Shown here: piece by piece, positions 1 to 11,545 of the stretch
Layout of the letters: each line of letters starts with the position of its first letter
How positions within the stretch are numbered: the first letter of the stretch is position 1
Assembly (NCBI GenBank): GCA_022393335.1
Contig: JAJEKB010020949.1
Location: forward strand, 360,832-424,831
DNA: 64,000 bases
Direction: 5' to 3'
From: Macrotrachela quadricornifera
Lineage: Eukaryota > Rotifera > Eurotatoria > Philodinida > Philodinidae
The notes under the pieces: generated by a model
Databases searched by the model: none
Told to the model about the DNA's origin: nothing
Seen by the model: the letters and a program-made list of their open reading frames with translations, nothing else
Translations under genes and position numbers: made by a program

Positions 1-139
1 TATTAAATAAAAAATATATGATCATCACATCTTCTCATGTATTTTTAATTCAATCTAATAACAATAAAAATGAGATTTCATAGAGAAATTTTTAATAACA
101 AAAATAATTAATTATTTCAAATTTTTTATGCATTACAGG
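1..139. other. AT-rich flank of the 5-kb element
   Basis: AT-rich DNA with no coding signal. Its last eight bases (132-139, ATTACAGG) are repeated at 5171-5178 and are the left copy of the target duplication of the element that starts at 140. Confidence 0.6.
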
Positions 140-162
140 CAAGGGGGAAAAAGCGGATTGTG

Positions 163-292
163 TGTATCGACGATACGGTGGCGATACATACGATACAGAC
201 GATACGGTGGCGATACATGCGATACGTACGATACACACGATACAGTGGCGATACGTGCGATACGATGGCGATACATGCGATACGATCACAAT
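163..292. repeat. Left subterminal array of GATACG-type repeats
   Basis: Short tandem units built on GGCGATACATACGATAC with irregular 20-40 bp spacing lie directly inside the left end of the 5-kb element. A related array in the same orientation lies inside the right end. The frames open through both arrays come from the repeat and are not genes. Confidence 0.75.
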
Positions 293-589
293 CCAAAGAA
301 TACATGTAGGCTAAGAAGATAAAATTTCATTGAATGATGGAGATACAGAATTTATATCACAGAATTCATCAGATTATGGTAACTTCTCCTATGAACAAAG
401 TCGATCTTCTTTAAAAATTTCGAGATTAGGTTAAACGTATGGAAAGGTTGCCTGTGTTTAAATCTTTCTGAAATGATATAGTTTATAATTAGCGAGGAAA
501 AGCGGGTTCTCGGATTGCGAGATCCTATGGATTGTGCAATTGGTCGTGGGATCGTATGGATTGCAGATAAGAATAGTCCGCTAACTGTA

Positions 590-1490
590 CCTTTGGTTCT
601 TCGAGTCCTGTATTTTGGAAGTAGACTTACGTCCTCAAGTTCTATGCTTTAAAGGTGTTTTAGGTTTTCAAGTTCAATATATTAAAGATACTCTAGGTCC
701 TCAAATCCGATATTTTGGAGGCACCTTTAAGTCTTCTGGTGCTATTATATAGGGGTACTCATAGGTGTTCAAGTTCGATATTTTGGAGGTATCCTAGAAC
801 TTCAAGTTCTATATTTTCGATATATCCTGAAGTTCTCAGATCGTATATTTTTGATATATCCTGAAGTTCTCAGATCGTATATTTTCGATATATCCTGAAG
901 TTCTCAGATCGTATATTTTCGAGATACTCCTAGATCCTGAAGTTTCATCTTTTGGAGATTCGTGAGATCCTTAAGTCCTATTATACAGGAGTATTTACAG
1001 GCCTTCAAACGTTATTATATTCGGGTACTCATAGGTCCTTAAGGGCTATTGTGCAGGTGTATCTTTAGACCCTCAAGTGCAATTATATAGAGATATTTAT
1101 AGATCCTCAAAGACTATCGCATGAGAATATCTTTAGACCCTCAGGAGCTGCTCTATCGAGCTACCCATAGGTTCTCAAGATCTATTCTATATTTTACTCA
1201 TAATTCCTCCTGAGCCATGTTATAGAGATTCTATAGAGTAGCTATAGGTGCTCAGGTTCCAATAAATAGAGATCCTGATAGGCTATCTAGTATCTCCATA
1301 GGCCAGTTTGGGAGAACCTGTCAGCAACCTATAGGATAGTCTTAAAGGACCTATAGGTACTCTCATGGGGTAGCCCATGAGCATCTAACGAAATCTCTAT
1401 AGGATGGTCTTTGAGAATCTATGAATATATCTATATGATTGGACTTGGGGACCTATGGGTACCCACATACAATAACCTTTGAGAGCCTAT
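590..1490. repeat. Diverged array of TCCTCAAG/TATTTTGGAGG repeats
   Basis: About 0.9 kb of degenerate units of the type GGTCCTCAAGTTCTATATTT with variants of GGAGGTATCCT between them. At 811-930 the array contains a cleaner block of about 3.5 copies with a 34-bp period (units start at 841, 875 and 909). A smaller patch of related units, in the other orientation, lies at 4660-4830 near the other end of the same transposon, so the array belongs to the element. Confidence 0.65.
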
Positions 1491-2639
1491 GATTACCTTT
1501 ATGTAATAGGTCTTGACGACTCAAAAGTTGCTTCAAAATATGGCACTTGAGGATGTAAAAGTACAGTGAGCGAAACGTTGGCATCGGTGATTCGTATAAT
1601 CCGTACAGTCCCACAGTCTGACAATCCTCCTTTTCCTCTTGATGTAATTCCCCATAACGGTGCCTTTCCTATTATAGCTATGGTTAAAATTCGTATAAAT
1701 ATTTCCATCTGGTCCTAGCAATGTGTAAACCCTTGTATCTATACTGAACCGCCTATAACTAGTGGTTGGTAATTATATCTATATCCAACTCAGTAAAACA
1801 TTGTTTAAGCCTTATGCGATGTCTAATCATGGCTTGTGCGCTCACCAATAAAGTTAAAAATATGTTAAGACTTTTACGTTTAGTGAAAAAAATAGTTTAA
1901 CATTCTTCTATAAGTTTCGAAAACTATTTAATGTTTTAGGACTCGTATGAAGTTAGCATAAGCATAATTAATATTTATCTTACTCCTGCAGACTTCATTT
2001 GTGTATATGAGTTGAGTGACAATCTGCAAAGAAAACAAAATGATTGTGAAATTGAACACAAAAAGTTCAAAAATACAGGAAAAGTGTTGTGTTGTGTAGT
2101 GCCGTTAGCAGTCGTAATTATTTGCATTAAGCCGATGCTAACTTAATACAAATGTGAAAGTATCACTGTAGAGTCCGACATGATTTTTCCAAAAATTTCA
2201 AAAATTTAGGACGGTTATAAACCGGGTCGAGATTTATATATAGGGTCGACATTTACAATTTGATGAGTATATGTAAAGAAAACTCAAAACGTTTAAAAGT
2301 CTATTTTGTATTCAGAATACCAGCAACGTTAGATTTAGCAAAAGCTGTGTTTTTGACATGAGGATATTTTTGTTTACATTGAGGATAAAAACAAAACACT
2401 CACATCATCTTCATTACATTCATGTTTTGTTTACTGTGATAGAAATTCATCTGAGCTTCTGAGCGATCCGATGACATTTTGTTAAGTAATAGTTCATACA
2501 TATAGATTCTCCTTCTCTACATATGACATTGTCATTTTATCTTATTCGATACTTTTATTTTCTTCTCTAACTGATATATTGCTGATTTTATCAATCGTTT
2601 ATGCATTTATGACTCATTTTAATATTTAGAATTCAACAA

Positions 2640-2920
2640 CGAAATGATGTTAGACATTCACTCGGTTTATAAATCAGTGTCGGATTTATAAATTAGTCAA
2701 ATATTTATAAACCGTTTCTATATTTATAAATCACGAATTCATTTATAAATAGGCCAGATTTAAAAAATCGTTAGGTGTTTATAAACGGCTGGTGTATTTA
2801 TAGATCAAGAACGAATTTATAAATAAGGCCTATTTATTAATTTTTTAAATTTCTGGAAAAAAAATTAGGATTTATAAATCGATTTATTTATATCGATTTA
2901 TAAATCAACCTATTCCGAAC
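2640..2920. repeat. Cluster of TTTATAAA palindromic octamers
   Basis: Roughly a dozen copies of TTTATAAA or one-base variants, most followed by TC, CC or CG, occur in 280 bp (for example at 2667, 2684 and 2706). Similar motifs occur near 2214-2250. No reading frame covers them. The spacing is irregular, so this is a motif cluster and not a simple tandem repeat. Confidence 0.6.
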
Positions 2921-3682
2921 TCTTCAATGGAAAGTATCCATTTACTTTGTTACACTAATAGAGAAGTATTCTATTAGTTTTTCAATTTCAATAAAGAAAT
3001 ATTAGAAGTAGTGTTAGTTAAAAGGAATGCTATAGCTGAGACGATGGCACTGATCCAATCTCTTATACCTGTTGTCTAAATATCTTACACCTAACTATAT
3101 AGAAACGTTTATGTTCATTTTTAGCATGTTTATTTATGTCTAACTACTTGTATCTGATAATAATCTGATGTATATGTTTCAGCTCTCAATATCTATTTCC
3201 ATTTAGTTGGACTATATGTACCTCACCTATCTCTTTTTACTACAATATTCATAAATGTCTCTTCGTATATCGCCATTGTCTGAATTAACAGAAGATGAGC
3301 AATATCGTCATGTTCTAAGTTAATATAATCTTCAGCAAGAGAAAGTGACGCGGAAATAATCATATTAACAGTAGAAGTTTATTTTGCGAATAAGCACTTT
3401 TCACACAACAGAGTTACTGATTTGGATCGTCAATGCTTTACTCAGAGTTGTTGCTTTCCCTCTCTCTGAATTAAAAAATATTAAGTTCAGTAAATCCCTA
3501 ATTTGGTCGCAACTTAGTAGCGATATAATAGAATCGCCGATCATTTGCGATTATTCGGTGATTTTCGGTCGAGGTCATAATTAATCGCTAATATTTTGCG
3601 AAATCACGATTAATCGTCGAAACCTAGGCGATTTTGACAGTATGAGAGGAGTATCTTCAAGATATAGGACACCTTCATCTCT

Positions 3683-4648
3683 AAAGGATGATCCATAAGT
3701 CTTCAACCATCTCGGAAAAATTGATCATTCTTCTTTATAGTAAACTCAAAAATGCTCAAACGTTGATATCTTATGCCTTATAAGTAGGCCAATGTTACCC
3801 CAAAATTTGATGTCTCTATTCTTTATTATAAGGAAGATATATATATTAACATCTTATGAAACTTATTTAGCCCATGTCCAAAAATAATATAAAATGCATA
3901 ATAAATATACCATCACTTGATATATCTTATAACGGAAACAAAATATGTCACTAGATACAGCGTGAAAAGCTCTACAATACAGATAGTGAAGCTTATTTTA
4001 ATTGTATAGTTTTTGATTCCAAAAGATATCAAAATTCTATGCAATAAATTTTCGCGGCCGTAAAAAAAATAGTTTTTTTCTACAAGAACGGAAAATCCAT
4101 TATTTTTTCACCCGATACATTTTATTAAGAAAAAGCGAACTGTACTACAAGATACGGCGTCAAAGGGTCTACAATTTACAAAGAGAAGGTTGCTTCTATT
4201 GTGTACTTGTTGTTTTCGAAAAAGAACAAAATTTGCACGATTAGTTTTTACATTGACAAAAATTCATTGCATAGAATTTTGCTTTCTTTTGAAACCAAAA
4301 CTATATAATTAAAATATGCTTTTTTGTCAAGATTGTAGAGCTTTTCACGCTACATCCGATCGTATATTTTGTTTTCGGTATAGACTGTATCAAGTAGTAG
4401 AAAAATGAAGTTTTGACGCAGCCCATGCGCACATAATATGCGCTAACTATTATTTTTGGACATCGACAAAATAAAATTTATAAAATGTTGATCTATATAT
4501 CTTCCTTGTAATAAAAGATAGAGATAAGAAATTTTTAGATAACATTGGCCTACTTAAAAGGTATAAGATAACAACGTTTGAGCATTTTTGATTTTACTAT
4601 AAGGGAAAACGATCAATTGTTCGGAGAGGGTTAAAGACTTATGAAACA
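3683..4648. mobile_element. MITE/foldback with long inverted arms (ATGATCCATAAG family)
   Basis: The left arm from about 3683 (GGATGATCCATAAGTCTTC) and the right arm ending about 4648 are inverted copies for several hundred bases with moderate divergence; for example the block around CTCAAACGTTG in the left arm returns inverted as CAACGTTTGAG in the right arm. An element with the same terminal motif and TA target sites lies at 38619-39136. Nested inside are inverted copies of the GCGTGAAAAGCTCTACAAT motif (about 3970 and 4335), which belongs to the MITE family seen complete at 16239-16445. No coding capacity. Confidence 0.65.
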
Positions 4649-4994
4649 ACTTCTAAGTGCACTCTGTATGATAGTTCTTGAGGACTTGAGGGTCCTCTAA
4701 AGTATAGAGCTAAAGACCCTAAGGGTACCCTCGAATAATAGGACTAAAGATCCTGATAGTACCTCCAAAATATAGGACTACAGATTCTAAGGGTACCTTC
4801 GAAATATAGGGCTTGATAACCTGAACGCACAGTCATTTGAAAATTCGTATCTGCAATCCGACAATTCGCTTTTCACCTCTTGAACTAGTTCATATAACAG
4901 AGTATGTAATATACACTAAGAATATGTAGCCACCGGAAGAGATGCCGGGAATGAAATGAAGATAAAGAAGATCTATAAAGGATATCGAAGATCT

Positions 4995-5147
4995 ATTGGC
5001 GATACACACGATACCGACAATCCATTGACGATACACACGATACCGACAATCCATTGGCGATACATACGATACCGACAATCCGTTGGCGATACGTACGATA
5101 CCCACGATCCATTGGCGATACATACGATACCGACAATCCCACAATCC
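4995..5147. repeat. Right subterminal array, five 29-bp units
   Basis: Five tandem copies of a 29-bp unit beginning ATTGGCGATACACACGATAC and ending CGACAATCC lie immediately inside the right terminus of the 5-kb element. The unit shares GGCGATACATACGATAC with the left array, in direct rather than inverted orientation. There is no unique spacer between copies, so it is not a CRISPR array. Confidence 0.8.
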
Positions 5148-5178
5148 CACAATCCGCTTTTTCCCCCTTGATTACAGG

Positions 5179-8100
5179 ACATTTTCAAATGAAAACTATC
5201 AATCAAGTACATTTGAATGATACATTCAATATCATCATTAATAAACAAAACTAATATTAATTCTACAATGAGAATAAAAGTCTCTTTTTTACTAACTAAT
5301 AGATAAATAATAAAGTTTCTTGATCAAATCATGAATTGAAATCAAAATTTTGAAAAAAGTTGCAAACTTTTTCTTCGTCATTCCAATCATCTTTTTATAT
5401 TCTTCAGTTTTATCACAAAAAAATATTTATGTATTTAATATGGATTTGTAATTAATTAAAAAAATTTTTTTATTCACATACTTTATTATTTACTAAATAA
5501 ATATACTCATTTATTAAATCATTCTATAAAATTGTTTATATATTAAAAGAAATTAATAATGGTTAACTCATAATTACTATTGAATTTCAATCTATATACC
5601 AATAGATTGAAAAGCGTTTCAGTTGAATATGAATATTTATCACTGTTTGTATCGAAAATTTCTTGGAAAAATTTAGTCAAAATTTACATATTTACTTAGT
5701 TATTCATTGATAAAAAATTTGAAAAAAAAAGAGAGTTTTTGTCTTTTTTCATATAATTATTTATTGAGATAAGTTAAAAGAATGTTTTCATTATCTTGGT
5801 AACGATAATGAGTAATAGTGTGATGAATAATCTATTTAATCAAATATGAAAGTCATTTGACAATAATGTACATTTGAGTTATATTAAAATCCAGAATAAT
5901 ATTTTTCTTTTTATAATAATTATAAGAGAATTTTCTAAGTACCAAAACTTTGTCGTTGATAGAAAAACATTAGATTATTTCAAATTAATGTATTCGAACA
6001 CTACTATCTAGTTTCGCACTGTTCTCTCGAATGGCTAGAGTCAGTTGTTGAATTTGTATTTCAATAAATAATATTTTTTCTGTATCATAGCTTGGTTTTT
6101 TTCTTACATGATGTATGTTGTAATAATAGAAAAAAAAACGACATTCTCACATATCCTTCTCGCACATGTATAGTCATAAGATCAACAACATATTTCATAA
6201 AAATTAGATAAGATTCTTTCATTCTGTCATACAACTCGTTTTTCGTTCCTTCACTTGTTGTTGCTTCTTTTTCAAATTGTTGCAATACTGCAATATTTAT
6301 CTGATACGAGTAAGATATTTTCGTAATCTATTAAATCTGTATCGATAATTTATTCACAAATTGATGACATTTTGTGAGAAGATGACAATAATTCTCATCA
6401 ATTATAGCTAATCATAATCTCTAAAGTAACATGCATTGAAACTTGATAAGTTCTTGTCCATAGTCCCGAGATGTTACAAATATTTTACGAGAATGAGAAA
6501 AAAATTCATTACTAGAATCTATATAGGAAGCATTTTTAAATAGCCTTTAAAAGAATTTTAAATGTAATATTTGATTATTCTTTATATATATACAGACAAG
6601 TAACATCTATTCAGTCGAGAATCTAAATGATTTTTCTCAAAAATTCGTATTTTCTTCTTCTGTTCCATTTTTCTAAAATCTTTAGTATTAGGATGACATT
6701 CTTTTCTTGCATTCGATTTGCAACAAAAGAACAATGTTGAGTCTAGATAAGAAGATTATAGGACCAGTGAATAATGCTAAGTAAGAACACATCATCTACT
6801 TGTTCATTTTCTGTGTAAATTCAATACAGTCATTAAAAATTACAGAAGATTGAAAATTGATTTATAACAAAACAATAATAATCGTTTTTGTACATTTGGC
6901 TATATTTTTAATATTATTCATTTCGCTAGAGAAATACTACTTCGATCAGACTACCAGTGCATGTCACTTGCTTTTTCATATTGTTAATAGATATGATGCA
7001 AGTTTTGCTTGTTAAAATAGACCTAATGACCTAAACCAGGTGAATGACCTTTTATTTCGAGTATAAATTGCAAAGAAATGAGTTATATCTTATGATAATA
7101 ATGATACGACATTCTTGTGAATATGAAGTAGTTAAAAATGACCACTTATGAATCTCTAATTCATATGTTAATCAATGAAAGATACCGTTTGAATGAGAGT
7201 CGAGAGTTCTCAAAACTTTTGAGAGAGCAATAATAACGCAAACAATGCTCTTGTCTCATGATGTAAACCAATACGTCACCGCTTTTCTTTCATTCTATTT
7301 GTCTTGATAAGATAATCTTATTATTTGCTCAGTTACCTTCTTCAATACAGTGAGAATACTCTTCGCTAATCTACCTTTTTAATATGTTACTTTTGAAGAT
7401 ATGAACGTCGACGATGTCTGCTTTCGAACATTCTACTTAACGGTTATCAACGATTTGAACACTGTCCTAACATGATACCTCCAGAATCTACCATTTTATC
7501 TTTATGAAGTATGTGTCTAAAACATGAACGAAAATATGTTCTCCAAAACGAAGATTACTGATAGAAATCATTGAAAGAACTTCGGTGGTACATATTTCAA
7601 TGATCTTCATATCGATAATCACTCTCATATCATGAAAATTAGAAGTAGGACAAAAGTATGTGCAATTAGACTTTTTATACTTTTTGAAATAAAAGTACAA
7701 ATACAAAGTATTCATGACGTATACTTAGTATCTATATATGTGCTTCGAAACGGATATATTGGTAGTTCTACTAGTAACGTGAAATATTTTTCTGTTTCGC
7801 TAGACTTTTGACAGTCATCTATAAATATCTGGAATATGCTATCCTAGATTCAAAACCGTAGCCAAGCAATAAACTACCTCAAGTTTTAAATCATAGATCT
7901 AGATTCACATAGATTTCTTTTTACAGTAATGAAGAAAAATAGCTAGAGATGTTAAGTCAAAAGAGGATTATTATCTGGAGATAGACATTATAATCTTGAA
8001 GACAGTGGAATAATAAAAACATGAACTTTACAGATGAGTAACAGTCAATTTGTCAGCGTATAAGAGGGATATTTTTAATCAAAATACTCTTATTCTTATT

Positions 8101-9640
8101 TACATATTGATTACGTCATGTTACAGTGGTCATGTAAAAGACTTATCAGATATAGTTATCTTTACTGATGATACTTATTTCATCTGTACTGCAAGTACTT
8201 TTTTTATACTTAAGCGCAAGTAGAAATGCATAGGCAAGTTAAAGTCTAAAGTACATTTTTACAAGTGCAAGTATTATACTTCTACTTGTGATAATTGTAC
8301 TCTGTCTATCTCTAGCCAAAACTGATTCGATATTAACGACATGAATTAATTCATAGTTTTCATACAATAGATAGTGTGTAATAATTGATTTACCCCAATT
8401 ATTTCTAACTCTATTGTCTATTGAATAAGATGATTTGTAATAGGGACCAGTTTTTCTAAGCTTGACTTTCACACCTAATACTTTTCGCATGTCAATCAGT
8501 CTGTTGGAAATATTTTGTGACGGAGGTCTGTAATCTATTCGATAGTTGAAAAGTGTAAGATATTCGCAGTACCCGAACGATCTCGATGTTGTTTGATAGA
8601 TAGAATATAAATGAAACAACGCAGATCTTATTTGCTTTCGATCGAATATAACACAGAAAAATCCCTATGATATTTGAAAAAATAGATCGTCTCAATGACT
8701 ATCTAGACATGCTACAATACCAATATAGCATTAAAATATAAGCATTAGCTATTCATTCTTTTTGCAATCCGTATATTTGGACTGAGAAACAATAAATAGC
8801 AAATACTAGTATTTTAGTAACCCTCGAAAAATGACTTTTCCTTAGTTGACAGTTAGTTAAATGAGAATCATAACCTTTTATAGTACTGCACGTATTGGTC
8901 GCGCATATACTCATTTAATCCTGTCATAGTATTTCGAAGCACATTTTTATCTATGTATTACCGACTAATCTAAGATTCAATTAGCATGATAGGAGATTAG
9001 TGTACAACATTTGCTTTCATACACTTATTACTAGTTTTGTTTGAGTAACCACCTGATTGAGGACAAAATGCTTCGTATTTAAGACGGCATCGACGAATAC
9101 AGATGCCTGTATTAGAATTACTAATTGGATCTTACCGTAGCATCGTTTTCTGTGTACACTCAGAATACTATTTGCACTTACATCAATTCTACTTTTTTTT
9201 TTTAATTTGAATGAGAAATAAGTGTATTAAATCTTAAGTCGCCAGAGAAAAGCAGCAAGAAGTTCCAACGAATATAAATAAAGACGATTCACGTTGAGCA
9301 AAGGGAGCATCATAATTTGAAGACGCTGAATATGTGGATATTCATTACGATCATTTTTTCCCTCGCCATCAATGATGAGTGTTTCTAAGAGATCAGCACG
9401 CAATGTGATAGATCATTTATCAATCGTACATAATTTGACAGTTGAATTTAATTGAAACTAAGTTTTCAATTGAAGACATTTCAAACTTAAACTTTCAGGA
9501 CAATCTACAAGAATATCGTTTCCTCGTCATTCTCAACATTTCAGAACTTGAAAATTAAAGGTTGAAATGACTTCATTTAAATTCAATTTTCTATGTTTTT
9601 TATATTTTATATAAGTAAAAACTTCTCTTATTATTCGTGA
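5179..9640. other. Long AT-rich stretch without a convincing gene
   Basis: About 4.5 kb of AT-rich DNA. Short minus-strand frames at 6085-6285 (66 codons, charged; possibly a decayed exon), 7488-7715 and 8239-8619 (126 codons) have no family resemblance I can name and no clear splice partners. They may be chance frames or gene relics. No tRNA, CRISPR or complete transposon was recognised. Confidence 0.5.
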
Positions 9641-9704
9641 AACTTTATTGATATTAAATCAACGTCAAAATCAAGCTACTTCACATCAAATAAGCTCAAA
9701 TAGG

Positions 9705-11156
9705 ATGCCACGTAAAAAATCTCCAGCAAAATTGAAACGTAGTGAACAAGCAGGTGCAGTTAGTATGCTTTCCGCACGAACACAATCTCTAAAACCATCA
9801 CGTCCAAAACTTCTGATCTTGTCAGAATTGATGGAATGTTTAGAAGCATGGCAAGATCCTGAAGATAATGCACAAATTGAAGAGGCAAAAGAAAGAATCA
9901 AGGATTGTTTCACGCAACGTTCAGATAGTTTGGATTTATCCTTTCTTTTTCTAAGTACACTTCCCGATGTCATTGGAAGAATGCAACATATTCAATACTT
10001 GTCAATTTCTAACAATTATTTTTCAGAAATACCACAGATTTTGACTAATTTAACTACCTTAAAACTATTAAATGTTTCTAATAATGTATTAACAGAAGTG
10101 TCCGATAGTATCAAAGTATTTAAAAAATTGGAATTATTCAATGGAGCCTGTAATCAGCTTAGGAAAGTTTCAAAAGAATTGGCACGTTTACCAAAAATTA
10201 AGACAGTGATCTTGTCTCATAATCGTATTCTAAAATTTCCTAGAAATATTCATAATATCAAAGATCTTGACTTGGAAGATCAAGTTCCACTAGCATCATT
10301 TGGTGATTTTTCATCAGAATTCGCATTACAATGGAAAGAATCTTTTGAGAATGAAGCTGGAGCAGGTTATTTTGAAATATGGATAGCACGTTATGAAGAA
10401 ATTCTCAGAATGCCAGAAGCTGCAAAATATCGTGAAGCATTTAAAGAACGTATAGGTATGCTATTGGATGCGATGGTAAAAATTCCAAATTTACGTGCAA
10501 TGTGTTATGAAAAAGCACAGAATGTTATTGCAACATGTCATGATGGAATTTTATTCTCTTTATTTGAAATGGAAATCAAACAAGTTGAAGAAAGAATGAT
10601 TGATTTGCAATTATCTGATGAAGAGGTTCGTCAGGAAATGGAACGAACTTTTAATTTTTATCGTTTACAAGAACTTGCTTTAATACATTCAGAAAAAAAT
10701 TTACAAGAACAAGCAGTATCTACGGAAGATGCGCAAATTGATGCACTTGAAACAGCATTATTTTTTTATATCTCTCCAGAAAATACTTTGGATATGCCAT
10801 TAGGTGGAGAAAGATTACGTTTTATGCGTTATGAAAATATGGCACAAGCAAATCATGATGATGTAAAAAAAGCAGTTGAACAAATAGAAGATGAAAAAAA
10901 AGAATTTGAACAAGATTTTTTGTTTAATTTTATTTTGGATAAGGAATTTTGGATAAATTATATAGAAAGTCGTTATGTTGATATTATTGCAGAACATACA
11001 GCAATTTTTATGGATGAAATGGAACAATTAGAAGTTAAAAAAGACAAGATTACTGAATATGAGTATCTCACACAAGTGAATGCTATAGTCGAAGACAAGA
11101 AACAATCAGAAGCAAAATTGTATCGTCAGTTAACCAAGAATATTGTTGAAGATTGA
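9705..11156 (+). CDS. LRR protein with C-terminal NEL-type E3 ubiquitin ligase domain
   Basis: Intronless gene of 483 codons. The open frame runs up to a TTG at 9648, but the first ATG is at 9705. After a basic N-terminus, a helical segment (about residues 35-72) precedes about five leucine-rich repeats (about 75-195), with units such as LSISNNYFSEIPQIL and LLNVSNNVLTEV. From about residue 200 to the end the protein resembles the NEL domain (IpaH/SspH/SlrP class E3 ligases of bacteria): a helical bundle with a Cys-x-Asp motif in ATCHDGILF, Cys codon at 10536-10538, followed by the acidic helical half ending in a Trp-Ile-Asn-Tyr region. In that family the Cys carries ubiquitin in a thioester and the LRRs choose the substrate or inhibit the enzyme. 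NEL is essentially bacterial, so horizontal transfer is the natural reading. No signal peptide or membrane helix is visible; a cytosolic site is inferred. The domain call rests on architecture and the motif and needs a profile search. Confidence 0.72.
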   Translation: MPRKKSPAKLKRSEQAGAVSMLSARTQSLKPSRPKLLILSELMECLEAWQDPEDNAQIEEAKERIKDCFTQRSDSLDLSFLFLSTLPDVIGRMQHIQYLSISNNYFSEIPQILTNLTTLKLLNVSNNVLTEVSDSIKVFKKLELFNGACNQLRKVSKELARLPKIKTVILSHNRILKFPRNIHNIKDLDLEDQVPLASFGDFSSEFALQWKESFENEAGAGYFEIWIARYEEILRMPEAAKYREAFKERIGMLLDAMVKIPNLRAMCYEKAQNVIATCHDGILFSLFEMEIKQVEERMIDLQLSDEEVRQEMERTFNFYRLQELALIHSEKNLQEQAVSTEDAQIDALETALFFYISPENTLDMPLGGERLRFMRYENMAQANHDDVKKAVEQIEDEKKEFEQDFLFNFILDKEFWINYIESRYVDIIAEHTAIFMDEMEQLEVKKDKITEYEYLTQVNAIVEDKKQSEAKLYRQLTKNIVED

Positions 11157-11545
11157 CTTTCTTTATTTTTTTGTATTTCTTATAGATATTTATTTTTAGG
11201 ATGATTTATATATATTGAGAGAAAAAAAAGCTGACCGAAATAAAACTACAGCATATTCTTTTATATTTATAATTTAATAAGTTGAAAAAATAAAATTTTT
11301 TGAACTTTATGTATATTTTTCTGATAGATTTATATTTTTTTAGCTGACATCATGTAGTGCAATTAAAGAAATTAAATTCAATGGTACTCTTTTGATGATT
11401 GGTTGTTGCCTTTTTTCAAGCTTTCAGAACAGAACAATACAAAATAAAACGCTTGATTATAACAGAATACGAGCACAAGAAGAAAAAGAAAGTTGTCACT
11501 AACAACCTTCATTCAGTTGATTATTGTACATTGTTAATAGCAACA
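11157..11545. other. Intergenic spacer between two plus-strand genes
   Basis: About 390 bp of AT-rich sequence. The reading frame of the downstream gene is open back to a TTG at 11399, but the first ATG is at 11546. No terminator or promoter motif could be assigned beyond AATAAA-like strings near 11240 and 11290. Confidence 0.4.

Larger units (their letters stand above)
140..5170. mobile_element. Large non-autonomous hAT-like DNA transposon (5.03 kb)
   Basis: Seen: the left end (140-162, beginning CAAGGGGGAAAAAGCGG) is the exact 23-bp reverse complement of the right end (5148-5170), and ATTACAGG flanks it on both sides (132-139 and 5171-5178), an 8-bp target duplication. Known: 8-bp duplications and terminal bases fitting CARNG are typical of hAT elements. 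No transposase reading frame of useful length lies inside, so it would depend on an enzyme supplied elsewhere. The interior is satellite arrays near both ends, a foldback-like insert (3683-4648), and further terminus-like sequences at about 491-520, 1612-1645 (inverted) and 4854-4884 (inverted), which suggest related elements inserted into one another. P or Merlin elements also give 8-9 bp duplications and cannot be excluded. Confidence 0.85.

Noticed and set aside
4995..5147. Possible CRISPR-like array of 29-bp repeats
   Set aside because: Units are contiguous with no unique spacers and lie just inside a transposon end in a eukaryotic genome.
8239..8619. 126-codon minus-strand frame as a gene
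   Set aside because: No recognisable domain, no clear splice context; length is not decisive in repeat-rich DNA.
9648..9704. Upstream TTG as start of the LRR-NEL gene
   Set aside because: Eukaryotic start should be ATG; the first in-frame ATG is 9705 and begins a sensible basic N-terminus.
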